From Paraburkholderia sabiae (lineage in GTDB: Bacteria; Pseudomonadota; Gammaproteobacteria; Burkholderiales; Burkholderiaceae), in NCBI RefSeq assembly GCF_030412785.1, contig NZ_CP125295.1, positions 2,790,001 through 2,854,000 on the forward strand: a stretch of 64,000 nucleotides of DNA. Direction: 5' to 3'. Position numbers and translations under genes: made by a program. This document shows, one piece after another, positions 23,195 to 32,116 of this stretch. The notes beneath the pieces were generated by a model that made no database searches, was not told the origin of the DNA, and was given only the letters and a program-made list of their open reading frames with translations. The first letter of the stretch is position 1. Every line of letters starts with the position of its first letter.

Positions 23195-24359
23195 GGGCGG
23201 CACCTCTATTGCGCGTAATGACCTTCAGGACAGCGGCCTGATCGACGGAACCGCAGTAACGGTCCTCGTCGTCGACCACGGGCAGAGCCGTCGTGCTCGC
23301 GCACACGCGCGACACGACATGTTCGAGCGTCGCGCCGCGCGAAATGCATTCGACCTTCTTCAGCGAAGGCGTCGCGCTGCCGATCGCATCGCGTGTCACG
23401 AAGCCGCGGATCCGGCGATCCGCATCGAGCACGAACGCGTATTCGGCGCTGCCGTTCAACGATTCGGCGACGCTCGTCTGGTTCAGATCGCGCAAGAGCG
23501 GCACGCCGTTCGCCTGCATCAGATCACCCGCAGTCAGATAACGGCTCGTATCGACGCCTTCAAAGAACGCGCGCACGTAGTCGTCGGCGGGATTGGCGAT
23601 GATGTCCTGCGGCGTGCCGATCTGCACCACGCGGCCGCCTTCCATGATCGCGATGCGACTGCCGATACGCAGCGCTTCTTCGAGGTCGTGCGAGACGAAC
23701 AGGATCGTGCGCTGCTGGTTCTTCTGCAGTTCCAGCAGCACGTTCTGCATTTCCTTGCGCTTGAGCGGGTCGAGCGCGGAGAACGCTTCGTCCATGATCA
23801 TCAGCGACGGGTTCACGGCGAGCGCACGCGCGAGACCCACACGCTGCTGCATGCCGCCCGACAATTCGGCCGGCAGCTTGCCCGCGAACGTCGCGAGACC
23901 CACCTGCTCCAGCACATCGAGCGCGCGTTTCTCACGATCCTTGCGGCCCACACCTGCCACTTCGAGACCGAACGCGGCGTTCGACAGCACCGTGCGCTGC
24001 GGCATCAGTGCGAACGACTGGAACACCATGCTCATGTCGGTGCGGCGCAGCGACGTCAACTCGGAACGCTTGATGGCCGCCACATCGCGGCCGTCGATAA
24101 TGACCTTGCCGGCCGTCGGTTCGACGAGCCGGTTGATGAGACGGATCAGTGTCGACTTGCCGGAGCCCGACAGGCCCATCAGCACGAAAATCTCGCCTTC
24201 CTGCACGTCGAAGGAGGCATTGTGGACGCCGACCACGTGCCCCGTTTTGGCGAACACCTCGTCTTTCGACGCGCCTCGCGAGAGCATGTCCTGCGCCAGT
24301 TTCGGGTTCGGCCCGAAAACCTTACATAAACCTTCGACTACCACCTTTGGGGATTTCAT
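23187..24359 (-). CDS. choV: Choline/betaine ABC transporter ATP-binding protein (ProV type)
   Basis: A 390-residue ATPase of the glycine-betaine transport family. It has Walker A (GLSGSGKST), the signature LSGGMQQRVGLARAL and Walker B (LMIMDEAFSALDPL), followed by a C-terminal pair of CBS-like domains (about 270-385) that sense ionic strength or ligand in relatives. The start at 24357-24359 has AGGAG nine bases upstream; an ATG three codons earlier overlaps the ribosome site. It is first in the choV-choW-regulator-choX operon. Confidence 0.92.
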   Translation of the reverse strand: MKSPKVVVEGLCKVFGPNPKLAQDMLSRGASKDEVFAKTGHVVGVHNASFDVQEGEIFVLMGLSGSGKSTLIRLINRLVEPTAGKVIIDGRDVAAIKRSELTSLRRTDMSMVFQSFALMPQRTVLSNAAFGLEVAGVGRKDREKRALDVLEQVGLATFAGKLPAELSGGMQQRVGLARALAVNPSLMIMDEAFSALDPLKRKEMQNVLLELQKNQQRTILFVSHDLEEALRIGSRIAIMEGGRVVQIGTPQDIIANPADDYVRAFFEGVDTSRYLTAGDLMQANGVPLLRDLNQTSVAESLNGSAEYAFVLDADRRIRGFVTRDAIGSATPSLKKVECISRGATLEHVVSRVCASTTALPVVDDEDRYCGSVDQAAVLKVITRNRGAAHV

Positions 24360-24832
24360 CGAGTCCATCTCCTCGTGGTGCAGGCGCCGGCCCGCACATG
24401 TGTGACTACATAGTTGCCAGAAAAAACCCCGCCTAGCCGACTAATTGCGACAGACGCTTGCGGAAATACGACACGAGCGAAAACGAACGGCCGTTAGCGG
24501 ACTTGTCTGAGCGTTGTGCGGCAAGGGTTTGTGAGGATGCTGCAGTGCGAGATGACGCACGGCGCGTGTCGTTTACTGGAAGGTCGGCGTCCGATGAGGG
24601 ATGCATGAAATGCGCGCCCCCCGCTTGCGCAACAAGGGCAGCGTCAGCGCCGCAATGAACCACGCCTGTCGCGCGGCATCTGCTGCGATGCAACCGTATC
24701 GCTCAACAGTCCTGCGAGGCCGAACGAATCGCGCCTTGTCGTGCGATGAATAGGCTAAGCTGAATTCGCAGCCTCACTACAACGTGCGGCACGAAGCACG
24801 GCGCGCAAAACGAAGCAGAAACAGGAGACCCC
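24360..24832. other. 473-bp divergent intergenic region
   Basis: It separates the choV start (minus) from the sugar-acid dehydratase start (plus), so promoters for both must lie here. I see no convincing gene, no strong palindrome and no RNA element. Short frames in it lack ribosome sites and normal codon bias. Confidence 0.4.
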
Positions 24833-26545
24833 ATGCGTAAACTCCGCTCGCAAAGCTGGTTCGGCCGCAACGACAAGGACGGCTTCATTCACCGTTCGTG
24901 GATGAAGAACCAGGGCATTCCTCACGACGAATTCGATGGCCGTCCCGTCATCGGCATCTGCAATACGTGGTCCGAACTCACGCCCTGCAATGCCCATTTC
25001 CGCGAACTCGCCGAGTACGTCAAACGCGGCGTGCGCGAAGCGGGCGGACTGCCGCTCGAATTCCCCGTGATGTCGCTGGGAGAATCGAATTTACGGCCTA
25101 CGGCGATGCTGTTTCGCAATCTCGCTTCGATGGATGTCGAGGAGTCGATACGCGGCAATCCGCTCGACGGCGTGATCCTGCTCGTCGGCTGTGACAAGAC
25201 CACGCCTGCCCTGCTGATGGGTGCTGCGTCGTGCAATCTTCCTGCGCTCGCGGTGTCAGGCGGACCGATGCTCAACGGGCGCTTTCGCGGCCGCACGATC
25301 GGCTCGGGCACGGGAGTGTGGCAGATGTCCGAGGAAGTGCGCGCGGGCACGATGAGCCAGCAGGAATTCATCGATGCCGAATCGTGCATGAACCGTTCGC
25401 GCGGCCATTGCATGACGATGGGCACGGCGTCGACGATGGCGTCGATGGTCGAATCGCTCGGCATCGGACTGCCGCACAACGCGGCGATTCCCGCCGTCGA
25501 TGCGCGCCGCCAGGTGCTCGCGCATCTCGCGGGCCGCCGTATCGTCGACATGGTTCGCGACGATGTGACGATGGACAAGATTCTTACGCGCGAAGCCTTC
25601 GAAAACGCGATCCGCACGAACGCGGCGATCGGTGGTTCGACGAACGCCGTCGTACATCTGATTGCGCTTGCGCGACGCATCGGCGTCGATCTCGCACTCG
25701 ACGACTGGGAACTGGGTTCGGACGTACCGTGTCTCGTGAATCTGCAGCCGTCGGGCGAATACCTGATGGAAGATTTCTACTACGCGGGTGGCCTGCCCGC
25801 GGTATTGCGGCAACTCGGCGAGCAAGGGCTGTTGCATCGCGACGCGTTGACGGTCAACGGTGAGAGCATCTGGGACAACGTATGCGATGCGCCGAACTAC
25901 GATCAGAAAGTGATCACGACTTTCGCCGATCCCTTCAAGCCGCACGCAGGCATTGCGGTACTGCACGGCAATCTCGCGCCGAATGGCGCGGTGATCAAGC
26001 CGTCGGCGGCGACGGCTTCGCTGTTGAAGCATCGCGGACGCGCGGTGGTGTTCGAGAACGTCGAAGAACTGCATGCGAAGGTCGACGACGAATCGCTCGA
26101 TATCGACGAACACTGCGTGATGGTGCTCAAGGGCGCAGGGCCGAAGGGCTATCCGGGTTTCGCCGAAGTCGGCAACATGCCGTTGCCGAAAAAAGTACTG
26201 CAAAAAGGCATCACCGACATGGTCCGCATCTCCGATGGCCGCATGAGCGGCACTGCGTATGGCGCCGTCGTGCTGCACGTATCGCCCGAAGCCGCGGCAG
26301 GCGGACCGCTCGCGCTCGTGCAGACAGGCGACATGATCGAACTCGATGTCGACGCGCGGCGCCTGCATCTGGATGTGTCCGATGAAGAACTCGAACGACG
26401 GCGCGCTGCATGGCAAGCGCCCGAACTGCCCGCGCGCGGCTACTACCGCCTTTATGTCGAACATGTATTGCAGGCCGATCAGGGCGCGGACCTCGACTTC
26501 CTCGTGGGCGCGAGCGGTGCGCCCGTACCACGCGATTCGCACTGA
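24833..26545 (+). CDS. IlvD/Edd family sugar-acid dehydratase (L-arabinonate dehydratase-like)
   Basis: A 570-residue iron-sulfur dehydratase of the IlvD/Edd family; the L-arabinonate dehydratase branch converts sugar acids to 2-keto-3-deoxy acids. The ligands C52, C120 and C193 have the same spacing (68 and 73) as the 2Fe-2S ligands of characterised L-arabinonate dehydratase. Other family motifs are GCDKTTPALLMG, SDGRMSGTAYGAVVLHVSPE and RGYYRLYVEHV. AGGAG lies five bases ahead of the ATG. A DapA-family gene follows by six bases, and the two form an operon for a sugar-acid pathway. The substrate may be arabinonate, fuconate or galactonate. Confidence 0.87.
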   Translation: MRKLRSQSWFGRNDKDGFIHRSWMKNQGIPHDEFDGRPVIGICNTWSELTPCNAHFRELAEYVKRGVREAGGLPLEFPVMSLGESNLRPTAMLFRNLASMDVEESIRGNPLDGVILLVGCDKTTPALLMGAASCNLPALAVSGGPMLNGRFRGRTIGSGTGVWQMSEEVRAGTMSQQEFIDAESCMNRSRGHCMTMGTASTMASMVESLGIGLPHNAAIPAVDARRQVLAHLAGRRIVDMVRDDVTMDKILTREAFENAIRTNAAIGGSTNAVVHLIALARRIGVDLALDDWELGSDVPCLVNLQPSGEYLMEDFYYAGGLPAVLRQLGEQGLLHRDALTVNGESIWDNVCDAPNYDQKVITTFADPFKPHAGIAVLHGNLAPNGAVIKPSAATASLLKHRGRAVVFENVEELHAKVDDESLDIDEHCVMVLKGAGPKGYPGFAEVGNMPLPKKVLQKGITDMVRISDGRMSGTAYGAVVLHVSPEAAAGGPLALVQTGDMIELDVDARRLHLDVSDEELERRRAAWQAPELPARGYYRLYVEHVLQADQGADLDFLVGASGAPVPRDSH

Positions 26546-26551
26546 GCGATC

Positions 26552-27484
26552 ATGGCCACTCAATCTCAACCCTTCTCGCCGCACGGCATGTGGCCCGTGC
26601 TTTACGCGTACTTCGACGCGGATAACGCACTCGACCAGCGCGCGATTCATACGCAGATCGATCGCACGATCGAAGCGGGCGCGAACGGTATTGTGATTCT
26701 TGGCCTTGCTACGGAAGTGAACCGTTTGTCGCTCGAAGAGAAGCAGCGCTTCATCGAATGGACGGGCCGGCATGTTGAGAATCGCGTGCCGTTCGCTGTT
26801 ACCGTTTCAGGCGATACGGTCGATACACAACTCGCGCTAGCAGACTACGCCGTCGATCATGGTGCGTCGTCGCTGATCCTGCAGCCGCCGTCGTCGCGTG
26901 ACAAGCCGGAACAGTTCTACTTCGATTTTTTCGCTGATGTGATGCAACGCGTGCGCGTGCCAGTCGGCATTCAGAATGCGCCTGAATATCTCGGCGTGGG
27001 TTTATCGGTGCAATCGCTGTCGGCGCTCGCAGCGCAATGTGCGCATTTTCAATGGCTCAAAGGCGAAGGTCCGGCAACGATCATTCAGTCGACGATAGAA
27101 CGCTTGCGCGAACAAGGCAGCGCGCTACCCGTTTTCAATGGACGCGGCGGGCAGGAATTGATCGACAATCTGCGCGCGGGTTGCGCGGGGCTGATCGTCG
27201 CGCCCGATTCATTCGACTGGCAAGCAGCAATTCACAGGGCGTTCGCCGCAGGCGATGAAGAAAAAGCACAAACGCTCTACGAACAAGTACTGCCTTCGAT
27301 CGTCTTCGTGATGCAGTCGCTCGATGCACTGACGTGCTATGGCAAACGCATCGCGGCGTGGCGCATGGGCTTCGACGTCGCACACGATCGAGGCATGCGT
27401 CCGACAGAATTTGGCCTCGCATGCGCACGACGCTTTGCTTCAGCGCTCGGTCCATTCGCAGACCAGCGCAGTTCACGCAGCTAA
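26552..27484 (+). CDS. DHDPS/NAL (DapA) superfamily aldolase or dehydratase
   Basis: A 310-residue TIM-barrel enzyme of the dihydrodipicolinate synthase superfamily. The Schiff-base lysine is K170 (FQWLKGEGP), and GLATEVNRL replaces the usual GTTGE loop. The conserved YNxP tyrosine is missing: the segment reads VGIQNAPEY (Q141). That points away from lysine biosynthesis and toward a 2-keto-3-deoxy sugar-acid dehydratase or aldolase, which fits the dehydratase gene six bases upstream. It would act on the 2-keto-3-deoxy acid that enzyme makes. No transporter or dehydrogenase for the sugar is adjacent. Confidence 0.83.
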   Translation: MATQSQPFSPHGMWPVLYAYFDADNALDQRAIHTQIDRTIEAGANGIVILGLATEVNRLSLEEKQRFIEWTGRHVENRVPFAVTVSGDTVDTQLALADYAVDHGASSLILQPPSSRDKPEQFYFDFFADVMQRVRVPVGIQNAPEYLGVGLSVQSLSALAAQCAHFQWLKGEGPATIIQSTIERLREQGSALPVFNGRGGQELIDNLRAGCAGLIVAPDSFDWQAAIHRAFAAGDEEKAQTLYEQVLPSIVFVMQSLDALTCYGKRIAAWRMGFDVAHDRGMRPTEFGLACARRFASALGPFADQRSSRS

Positions 27485-27486
27485 GA

Positions 27487-27532
27487 AAAAAACAAAGGAG
27501 GAAGGCGGACACAAAGTCCACACTTCCTCCTT
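27487..27532 (-). terminator. Intrinsic terminator of the small Lys/His-rich protein gene
   Basis: AAGGAGGAAG (27495-27504) pairs with CTTCCTCCTT (27523-27532), and the loop contains GGAC/GTCC. On the minus strand the stem is followed by G and seven T, an ideal U-tract. It ends the transcript of the gene at 27555-27776 and could also slow the plus-strand readthrough. Confidence 0.85.
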
Positions 27533-27554
27533 CGAAATCAGCGCAACGCGCTAA

Positions 27555-27776
27555 TTACTGTGCTGCCGATGCTGCTTCGTCGCTGGCTGCCTTGGCGGGC
27601 GCTGCCTTCTTGTGCGCGTGCTTCTTCTTTGCGTGGTGCTTCTTCGCGTGATGCTTCGCAGCCGGTGCCGATGCAGCTGCCGGTGCTTCTTCCGTAGCGG
27701 CGGGAGCCGATGCCTGCGCGAATGCGCCGATCGAGAACAGACCTGCCAGTGCAGCAGCGATGATGTGCTTGTTCAT
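27555..27776 (-). CDS. Small exported Ala/Lys/His-rich protein
   Basis: A 73-residue low-complexity protein. Residues 1-20 (MNKHIIAAALAGLFSIGAFA) form a Sec signal peptide. The mature part is an Ala/Pro stretch followed by a Lys/His-rich segment (about residues 40-60, KHHAKKHHAKKKHAHKK) and an Ala/Lys tail. The composition resembles acid-shock or metal- or polyanion-binding periplasmic proteins. It has a well-formed intrinsic terminator, and the ATG at 27774-27776 opens the signal peptide. Function unknown. Confidence 0.7.
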   Translation of the reverse strand: MNKHIIAAALAGLFSIGAFAQASAPAATEEAPAAASAPAAKHHAKKHHAKKKHAHKKAAPAKAASDEAASAAQ

Positions 27777-28222
27777 GCTTGAATCCTCAAACCTTTGGTT
27801 GTTGACTAGACGGCTTTTGGCCGCGCGACCTGATGAGGTCAACGGTCTAAACGCACAGTTTCGTGAAGCGTTGACATCTAGCACACGCTGCGCCTCATTC
27901 TTGACATTTCTTTACGGCGAAATGTGCTTCACGCGATTCGCGCTCTCGTTTTCATGCAGTGAATTGTTGCGCAAGACGGTACAGCCGACCAACTACATCG
28001 ACAGAATCCGTCAGAGCGTCAGATTTCTTCTATCCGCTTCATCACGGCATGACAAGCGATTTACGCGACACATCAAATCATCCCTTCGTCTTCCTACCGA
28101 TATCTGTTTTAATCCCACCCTCTACGCAGGATAATCGTCCCCTCGTTTCAGAACAGCGCGCATTGCATCATCCAATTCTCACACGCATTGCGCGCGTCAC
28201 CAACGCCGCCAGCCTCATGATC
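27777..28222. other. AT-richer intergenic region, about 446 bp
   Basis: The region between the Lys/His-rich protein and the response regulator is notably lower in GC than its surroundings. Frames that cross it (from 27760 or 27959) have poor codon bias. It must hold the promoters of both divergent genes. I see no strong repeat or RNA motif. Confidence 0.4.
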
Positions 28223-28876
28223 ATGAATGCCATCCGCGACTTCAGGATTGTCATCGCCGACGACCACCCCGTCATCCGGCACGCCATCATCCATGCATTG
28301 AACGAACTTCCCGGCTTCACGGTCGATGCCGCCGTCAAGTCCGGCGGCGAACTGCTCGGCCTGCTGTCGAAAAGCCACTGGGATCTGGTCATCACAGACT
28401 TCACGATGGATACCGGCAAGAGCGACACCGACGGCCTCAGCCTGATCAGTCAGTTACGCAGGCAATACCCGGACATTCCCATCGTCGTGTTCACCATGCT
28501 TAACAATGACGACGTGCTTGCGCGCCTGTCGCGCTCGGGGATCGCGGGCATCGTCGACAAATGTGAAGGCGTCGAGGAATTCCGTACGGCCGCGCGCGAA
28601 GTCATGCATCAGCGGCGGCCCTACTTTTCGGAGAAGATTCGCGCGCGTCTGCAGCAGTTGCCGGACGGCATGGAGAGCGGCAAGTCCGTCCTGACGAAGA
28701 AGGAACTGGAGGTGATCCGGCTTTTCGCGGCGGGCGCGACGTTGACCGAGATCGCGCATCACGTGAACCGGTCGATCTCGACCATCGCGACGCAAAAGAG
28801 CACGGCAATGAAGAAGCTCTTTCTGCGCACGAACGCCGATCTCGTCAAATACGCGCAGGACAATGGCCTGGCGTGA
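28223..28876 (+). CDS. Orphan NarL/LuxR-family response regulator
   Basis: A 217-residue response regulator. The receiver domain has the acidic pair in IVIADDHPVIRHAI, the phospho-acceptor Asp in LVITDFTMDTG, and Lys in VDKCEG; the C-terminal LuxR helix-turn-helix is at about 145-210 (LTKKELEVIRLFAAGATLTEIAHHVNRS in parts). The sequence after the first Asp resembles RcsB-like regulators. The start is ATG 28223, with 28217 as alternative. No histidine kinase is adjacent, so its partner is elsewhere. Confidence 0.85.
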   Translation: MNAIRDFRIVIADDHPVIRHAIIHALNELPGFTVDAAVKSGGELLGLLSKSHWDLVITDFTMDTGKSDTDGLSLISQLRRQYPDIPIVVFTMLNNDDVLARLSRSGIAGIVDKCEGVEEFRTAAREVMHQRRPYFSEKIRARLQQLPDGMESGKSVLTKKELEVIRLFAAGATLTEIAHHVNRSISTIATQKSTAMKKLFLRTNADLVKYAQDNGLA

Positions 28877-28890
28877 ATGCGACATCCAAT

Positions 28891-28925
28891 GAAAAGAGCC
28901 GCTCGCGACACGCGAGCGGCCCTTT
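28891..28925. terminator. Bidirectional hairpin terminator
   Basis: GCCGCTCGCG (28898-28907) pairs with CGCGAGCGGC (28911-28920) over 10 bp with a 3-nt loop. It is flanked by AAAAGA on the left and CCTTTCT on the right, so both strands have some U-tract. It sits between the convergent response regulator and rhaS ends. Confidence 0.7.
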
Positions 28926-28949
28926 CTGCATCAATCCGCCGGGTTGGCG

Positions 28950-29957
28950 TCAGAAGTTGAAGTTGTCGATATTGCTGGCGTCGAACGTCGTCGGCGGTCC
29001 GAGGATGATTTCGCCTTGCGCGCCGATCGTGCGCTTGCCGAGCTTGCCTGCATCGAACGATTCGCCTTCCTTGCCCGTGATCGCACCCGACGCCAGACTA
29101 GCCGCCGCGTAGGCCGCGAGATAGCCCAACTGGCCCGGATCCCACAACTGGAACGCCTTCACGGTGCCGTTCTTGACGAACGCGCGCATCTGGTTCGGCG
29201 TGCCGAGGCCCGTCACCGCCACCTTGCCCTTGCTCGACGACGTCGAGATGTAGCGTGCTGCAGCCGCAATGCCCACGGACGTCGGCGCGACGATCGCCTT
29301 CAGGTTCGGATACGCCTGCAACAAGCCCTGCGTCTCGACAAACGATTTCTGGTCGTCGTCGTTGCCGTACGCGATCTTCACGAGCTTCATCTTCGAGTAC
29401 TCGGGCTTCTTCAGTTCCTCCTGCATCCACTTGATCCACGTGTTCTGGTTGGTCGCGTTCGGCGTCGCGGACAGAATCGCGAACTCGCCCTCGCCGCCCA
29501 TCAGCTTCGACACGAGCTGGATCTGCCCACGACCGATGCTCTCGGCGTTCGCCTGATTCACGAACAGCTGGCGGCCATCGGGTGCCGTGTCGGAGTCGAA
29601 CGTCACGACCTTGATGCCTTGCGACATCGCTTTCTTCAGATACGGCACGAGCGCGTTCGCGTCGTTGGCGGCGATCACGATTGCGTCCTGGCGCTGCGTC
29701 GTCAGCGTGTTGATGTACGACACCTGCGACGACGCGCCCGCATCCGACGGCCCCACCACCTTGCCCTGCCCCTTGAACTCCTTGATCGCGGCCATGCCGC
29801 CGTCGTCGGCGATCACTTCGTACGGGTTGTTGATCTGTTTCGGCACGAACGCGATTTTCAGGTCGGGCTTGATGCCGGCTGCGGCCGCCGCGACGCTGAC
29901 GCCGAGCATGGCCGCGCAGAGCATCATCGCTCCCGCGTGACGCAGTGGTTTGTTCAT
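28950..29957 (-). CDS. rhaS: L-rhamnose ABC transporter substrate-binding protein
   Basis: A 335-residue periplasmic binding protein of the RbsB family, rhamnose (RhaS) branch. A Sec signal peptide (about 1-27) precedes KIAFVPKQINNPYEVIADDGG and the ribose-type strand-loop segments (VTGLGTPNQMRAFVKNGTVKAFQLWDP in parts). The AGGAG site is seven bases ahead of the ATG. It is the last gene of the mutarotase-lactonase-rhaT-rhaP-rhaQ-rhaS operon. This differs from the transcription-factor RhaS of E. coli. Confidence 0.9.
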   Translation of the reverse strand: MNKPLRHAGAMMLCAAMLGVSVAAAAAGIKPDLKIAFVPKQINNPYEVIADDGGMAAIKEFKGQGKVVGPSDAGASSQVSYINTLTTQRQDAIVIAANDANALVPYLKKAMSQGIKVVTFDSDTAPDGRQLFVNQANAESIGRGQIQLVSKLMGGEGEFAILSATPNATNQNTWIKWMQEELKKPEYSKMKLVKIAYGNDDDQKSFVETQGLLQAYPNLKAIVAPTSVGIAAAARYISTSSSKGKVAVTGLGTPNQMRAFVKNGTVKAFQLWDPGQLGYLAAYAAASLASGAITGKEGESFDAGKLGKRTIGAQGEIILGPPTTFDASNIDNFNF

Positions 29958-30033
29958 CTCTTGTCTCCTGGTGGTGGTTCGGACTTTTTGCGTCCGGTGG
30001 GTTTGAACGGCATCACGTTCGATATGCTCGATG

Positions 30034-31062
30034 TCAGGGCGCGCTCGGCTTCGTCAATGTCTGTGCGGCAATCAGCTTGCGGTCGCGCATCGCGCGCCAG
30101 CGTGCGACGAGATTCGGAATCAGCACCGACGCGAGCAGCAGCGCGCCCGTGACGATGGTCAGCGTTTCGCTCGATACGTCGTCGAGCGTGAGCGCGTTCT
30201 TCAATACGCCGATGATCAGCAGCGACAGCAGCACACCGACCATCGACCCGCGTCCGCCGAAAATGCTCACGCCGCCGAACAGCACGGCCGCGATCACCGA
30301 CAGCTCGAAGCCTTCGCCGTTGTCGCCGCGCGCACTGGTGAAGCGCAGCGTATAGACGATGCCCGCGAGTGCGCTCATGAAGCCCGACAGCACGAACAGA
30401 CGCAGCCGCACTTTCGCGACCTCGATGCCCGAGAACGCGGCCGCCGTCGGATTCGCGCCGATCGCGTAGAGGCTGCGGCCGAACGCCGTCGATTGCAACA
30501 GCACGGTGAACAGCACAGCACACACGATGACGATCACGAAAGGCAGCGGAATGAACGTGCCGAACAGCGTATCCATGCCGAACGCCGTGTAGCCCGCGGG
30601 GAAATCCGCGACGGCCTGATCGCCGAGCAGCACATACGAGAGCCCGCGAAACAGCGCGAGCGTGCCGATCGTCACCGCGAGCGAAGGCAGGTTCAGCTTG
30701 ACGATCACCAGGCCGTTGAAGAGCCCTGCAATCATGCCGAACACCAGCACGAGCACGATGACGACGGGCATCGGCAGGCCCATATGCCACAGCACGCCCA
30801 TCAGCGCGCTCGACGCACCGAGCACCGACGCCACGGACAGATCGATTTCCGCCGCGACGATGATGAGCGTCATCGGCAACGCCATCAATGCGATCTCGGT
30901 CAGATCGGCGAGCACGTTGCTGAGGTTCGCGCCCGTCAGGAACACGGGCGACAGCACGCGCCCAAGACCGAGCGACGCAATCAGCACGACGACGAGCAGG
31001 GTTTCCCAGCGCAGCGGCGTTTCGCGTTTGCGCGTGAGCAGCGCGGAATCGGGTTTAGCCAT
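30034..31062 (-). CDS. rhaQ: L-rhamnose ABC transporter permease RhaQ
   Basis: A 342-residue inner-membrane permease of the ribose/galactose ABC family with about eight to ten helices. The family segments GANPTAAAFSGIEVAKVRL and FGGVSIFGGRGSMVGV are present, and the latter resembles the ATPase-docking motif of these importers. It overlaps the end of the upstream permease by eight bases, so the two are co-translated. It forms the channel with RhaP, driven by RhaT and loaded by RhaS. Confidence 0.9.
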   Translation of the reverse strand: MAKPDSALLTRKRETPLRWETLLVVVLIASLGLGRVLSPVFLTGANLSNVLADLTEIALMALPMTLIIVAAEIDLSVASVLGASSALMGVLWHMGLPMPVVIVLVLVFGMIAGLFNGLVIVKLNLPSLAVTIGTLALFRGLSYVLLGDQAVADFPAGYTAFGMDTLFGTFIPLPFVIVIVCAVLFTVLLQSTAFGRSLYAIGANPTAAAFSGIEVAKVRLRLFVLSGFMSALAGIVYTLRFTSARGDNGEGFELSVIAAVLFGGVSIFGGRGSMVGVLLSLLIIGVLKNALTLDDVSSETLTIVTGALLLASVLIPNLVARWRAMRDRKLIAAQTLTKPSAP

Positions 31063-32116
31063 GATCGCGTTTCCTCATCATGCGTTTGGCGACGGAGCGG
31101 GCCAGCAGCGTATCGGCGGCGATCGCGGCGACGATCAGCGCGCCTTCGATCGCCTGCTCCCAGAACGGCGACACATGCAGCACGACGAGCGCGATGCTGA
31201 TGACGCCGAGCACGAGCGCGCCGAGCGTCGCGCCGAGTATCGTGCCGACGCCGCCCGTGATCGCGACGCTGCCGACCACGGCGGCCGCCACGACCTGCAG
31301 TTCGATGCCCTTCGCGGTGCTGGCGTCGACGGTGCCGAAGCGCGCGAGCCACAGTGCGCCCGCAAAGCCCGCAATCGCACCCGACAGCAGAAAGCCCGAC
31401 ATCACGCGTCGCTCGACATTGACGCCCGCGAGCCGCGCGGCTTCCGGATTCGAGCCGATTGCGTAATGCTCGCGTCCCGCGCGGAAGTGTTTCAGGTAGA
31501 ACGACAACGCGAGCAGCACGACTGCGGCGATCAGCGCGAGAGTGGGTATGCCGAGCAGCGTGCCCGTCGCAAGGCGCGAATAGGCTTCGGGCAGACTCGT
31601 CGCGTTGATCTGGCCGCCGTGCACCCATGCGTAATCGGCGCCGCGGAAAATGTAGAGCGTCGACAAGGTTGCCACCAGCGAAGGCACGCGCCCCACCGCA
31701 ATCAGCAGCGCGTTAATACCGCCCGCGATCAGCCCGATCGCCACGCCCGCCACCAACGCGACGAGCACAGGCATATGCGGAAACGCCACATACAAACTGC
31801 CCACTGCGTACGCGCTGATCCCGACCGTCGATCCAACGGACAGATCGATATGCCGCATCAGGATCACGACCGTCATGCCCGCCGTCAGCAAGCTGATGAT
31901 CGATACGTTGAGCAGCACGTCGCGCAGATTCTGCAAGTTCAGAAACTGTGGCCGTGCGAGCGACGTGCCGAGTATCAGCAGAATCAGCACGACGAACAGC
32001 GTGGTCTCGCGGCTTTTCGCAAGCGTGCCGACGATACCGCCCGGTCCCGAACGCGTGCGCTGCATCGGCGTGTGCTCGATGGACGCCGCGTGTGAGTGAG
32101 TCGAATGCCGGATCAT
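31055..32116 (-). CDS. rhaP: L-rhamnose ABC transporter permease RhaP
   Basis: A 353-residue permease paired with RhaQ. Hydrophobic helices begin near residue 35; the typical [21 protein letters not shown] and [19 protein letters not shown] segments are visible. The ATG at 32114-32116 overlaps the TGA of rhaT (ATGA), so the two are translationally coupled. The first 30 residues are a polar tail with two His clusters ([14 protein letters not shown]), of unknown role. Confidence 0.9.
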   Translation of the reverse strand: MIRHSTHSHAASIEHTPMQRTRSGPGGIVGTLAKSRETTLFVVLILLILGTSLARPQFLNLQNLRDVLLNVSIISLLTAGMTVVILMRHIDLSVGSTVGISAYAVGSLYVAFPHMPVLVALVAGVAIGLIAGGINALLIAVGRVPSLVATLSTLYIFRGADYAWVHGGQINATSLPEAYSRLATGTLLGIPTLALIAAVVLLALSFYLKHFRAGREHYAIGSNPEAARLAGVNVERRVMSGFLLSGAIAGFAGALWLARFGTVDASTAKGIELQVVAAAVVGSVAITGGVGTILGATLGALVLGVISIALVVLHVSPFWEQAIEGALIVAAIAADTLLARSVAKRMMRKRDHG

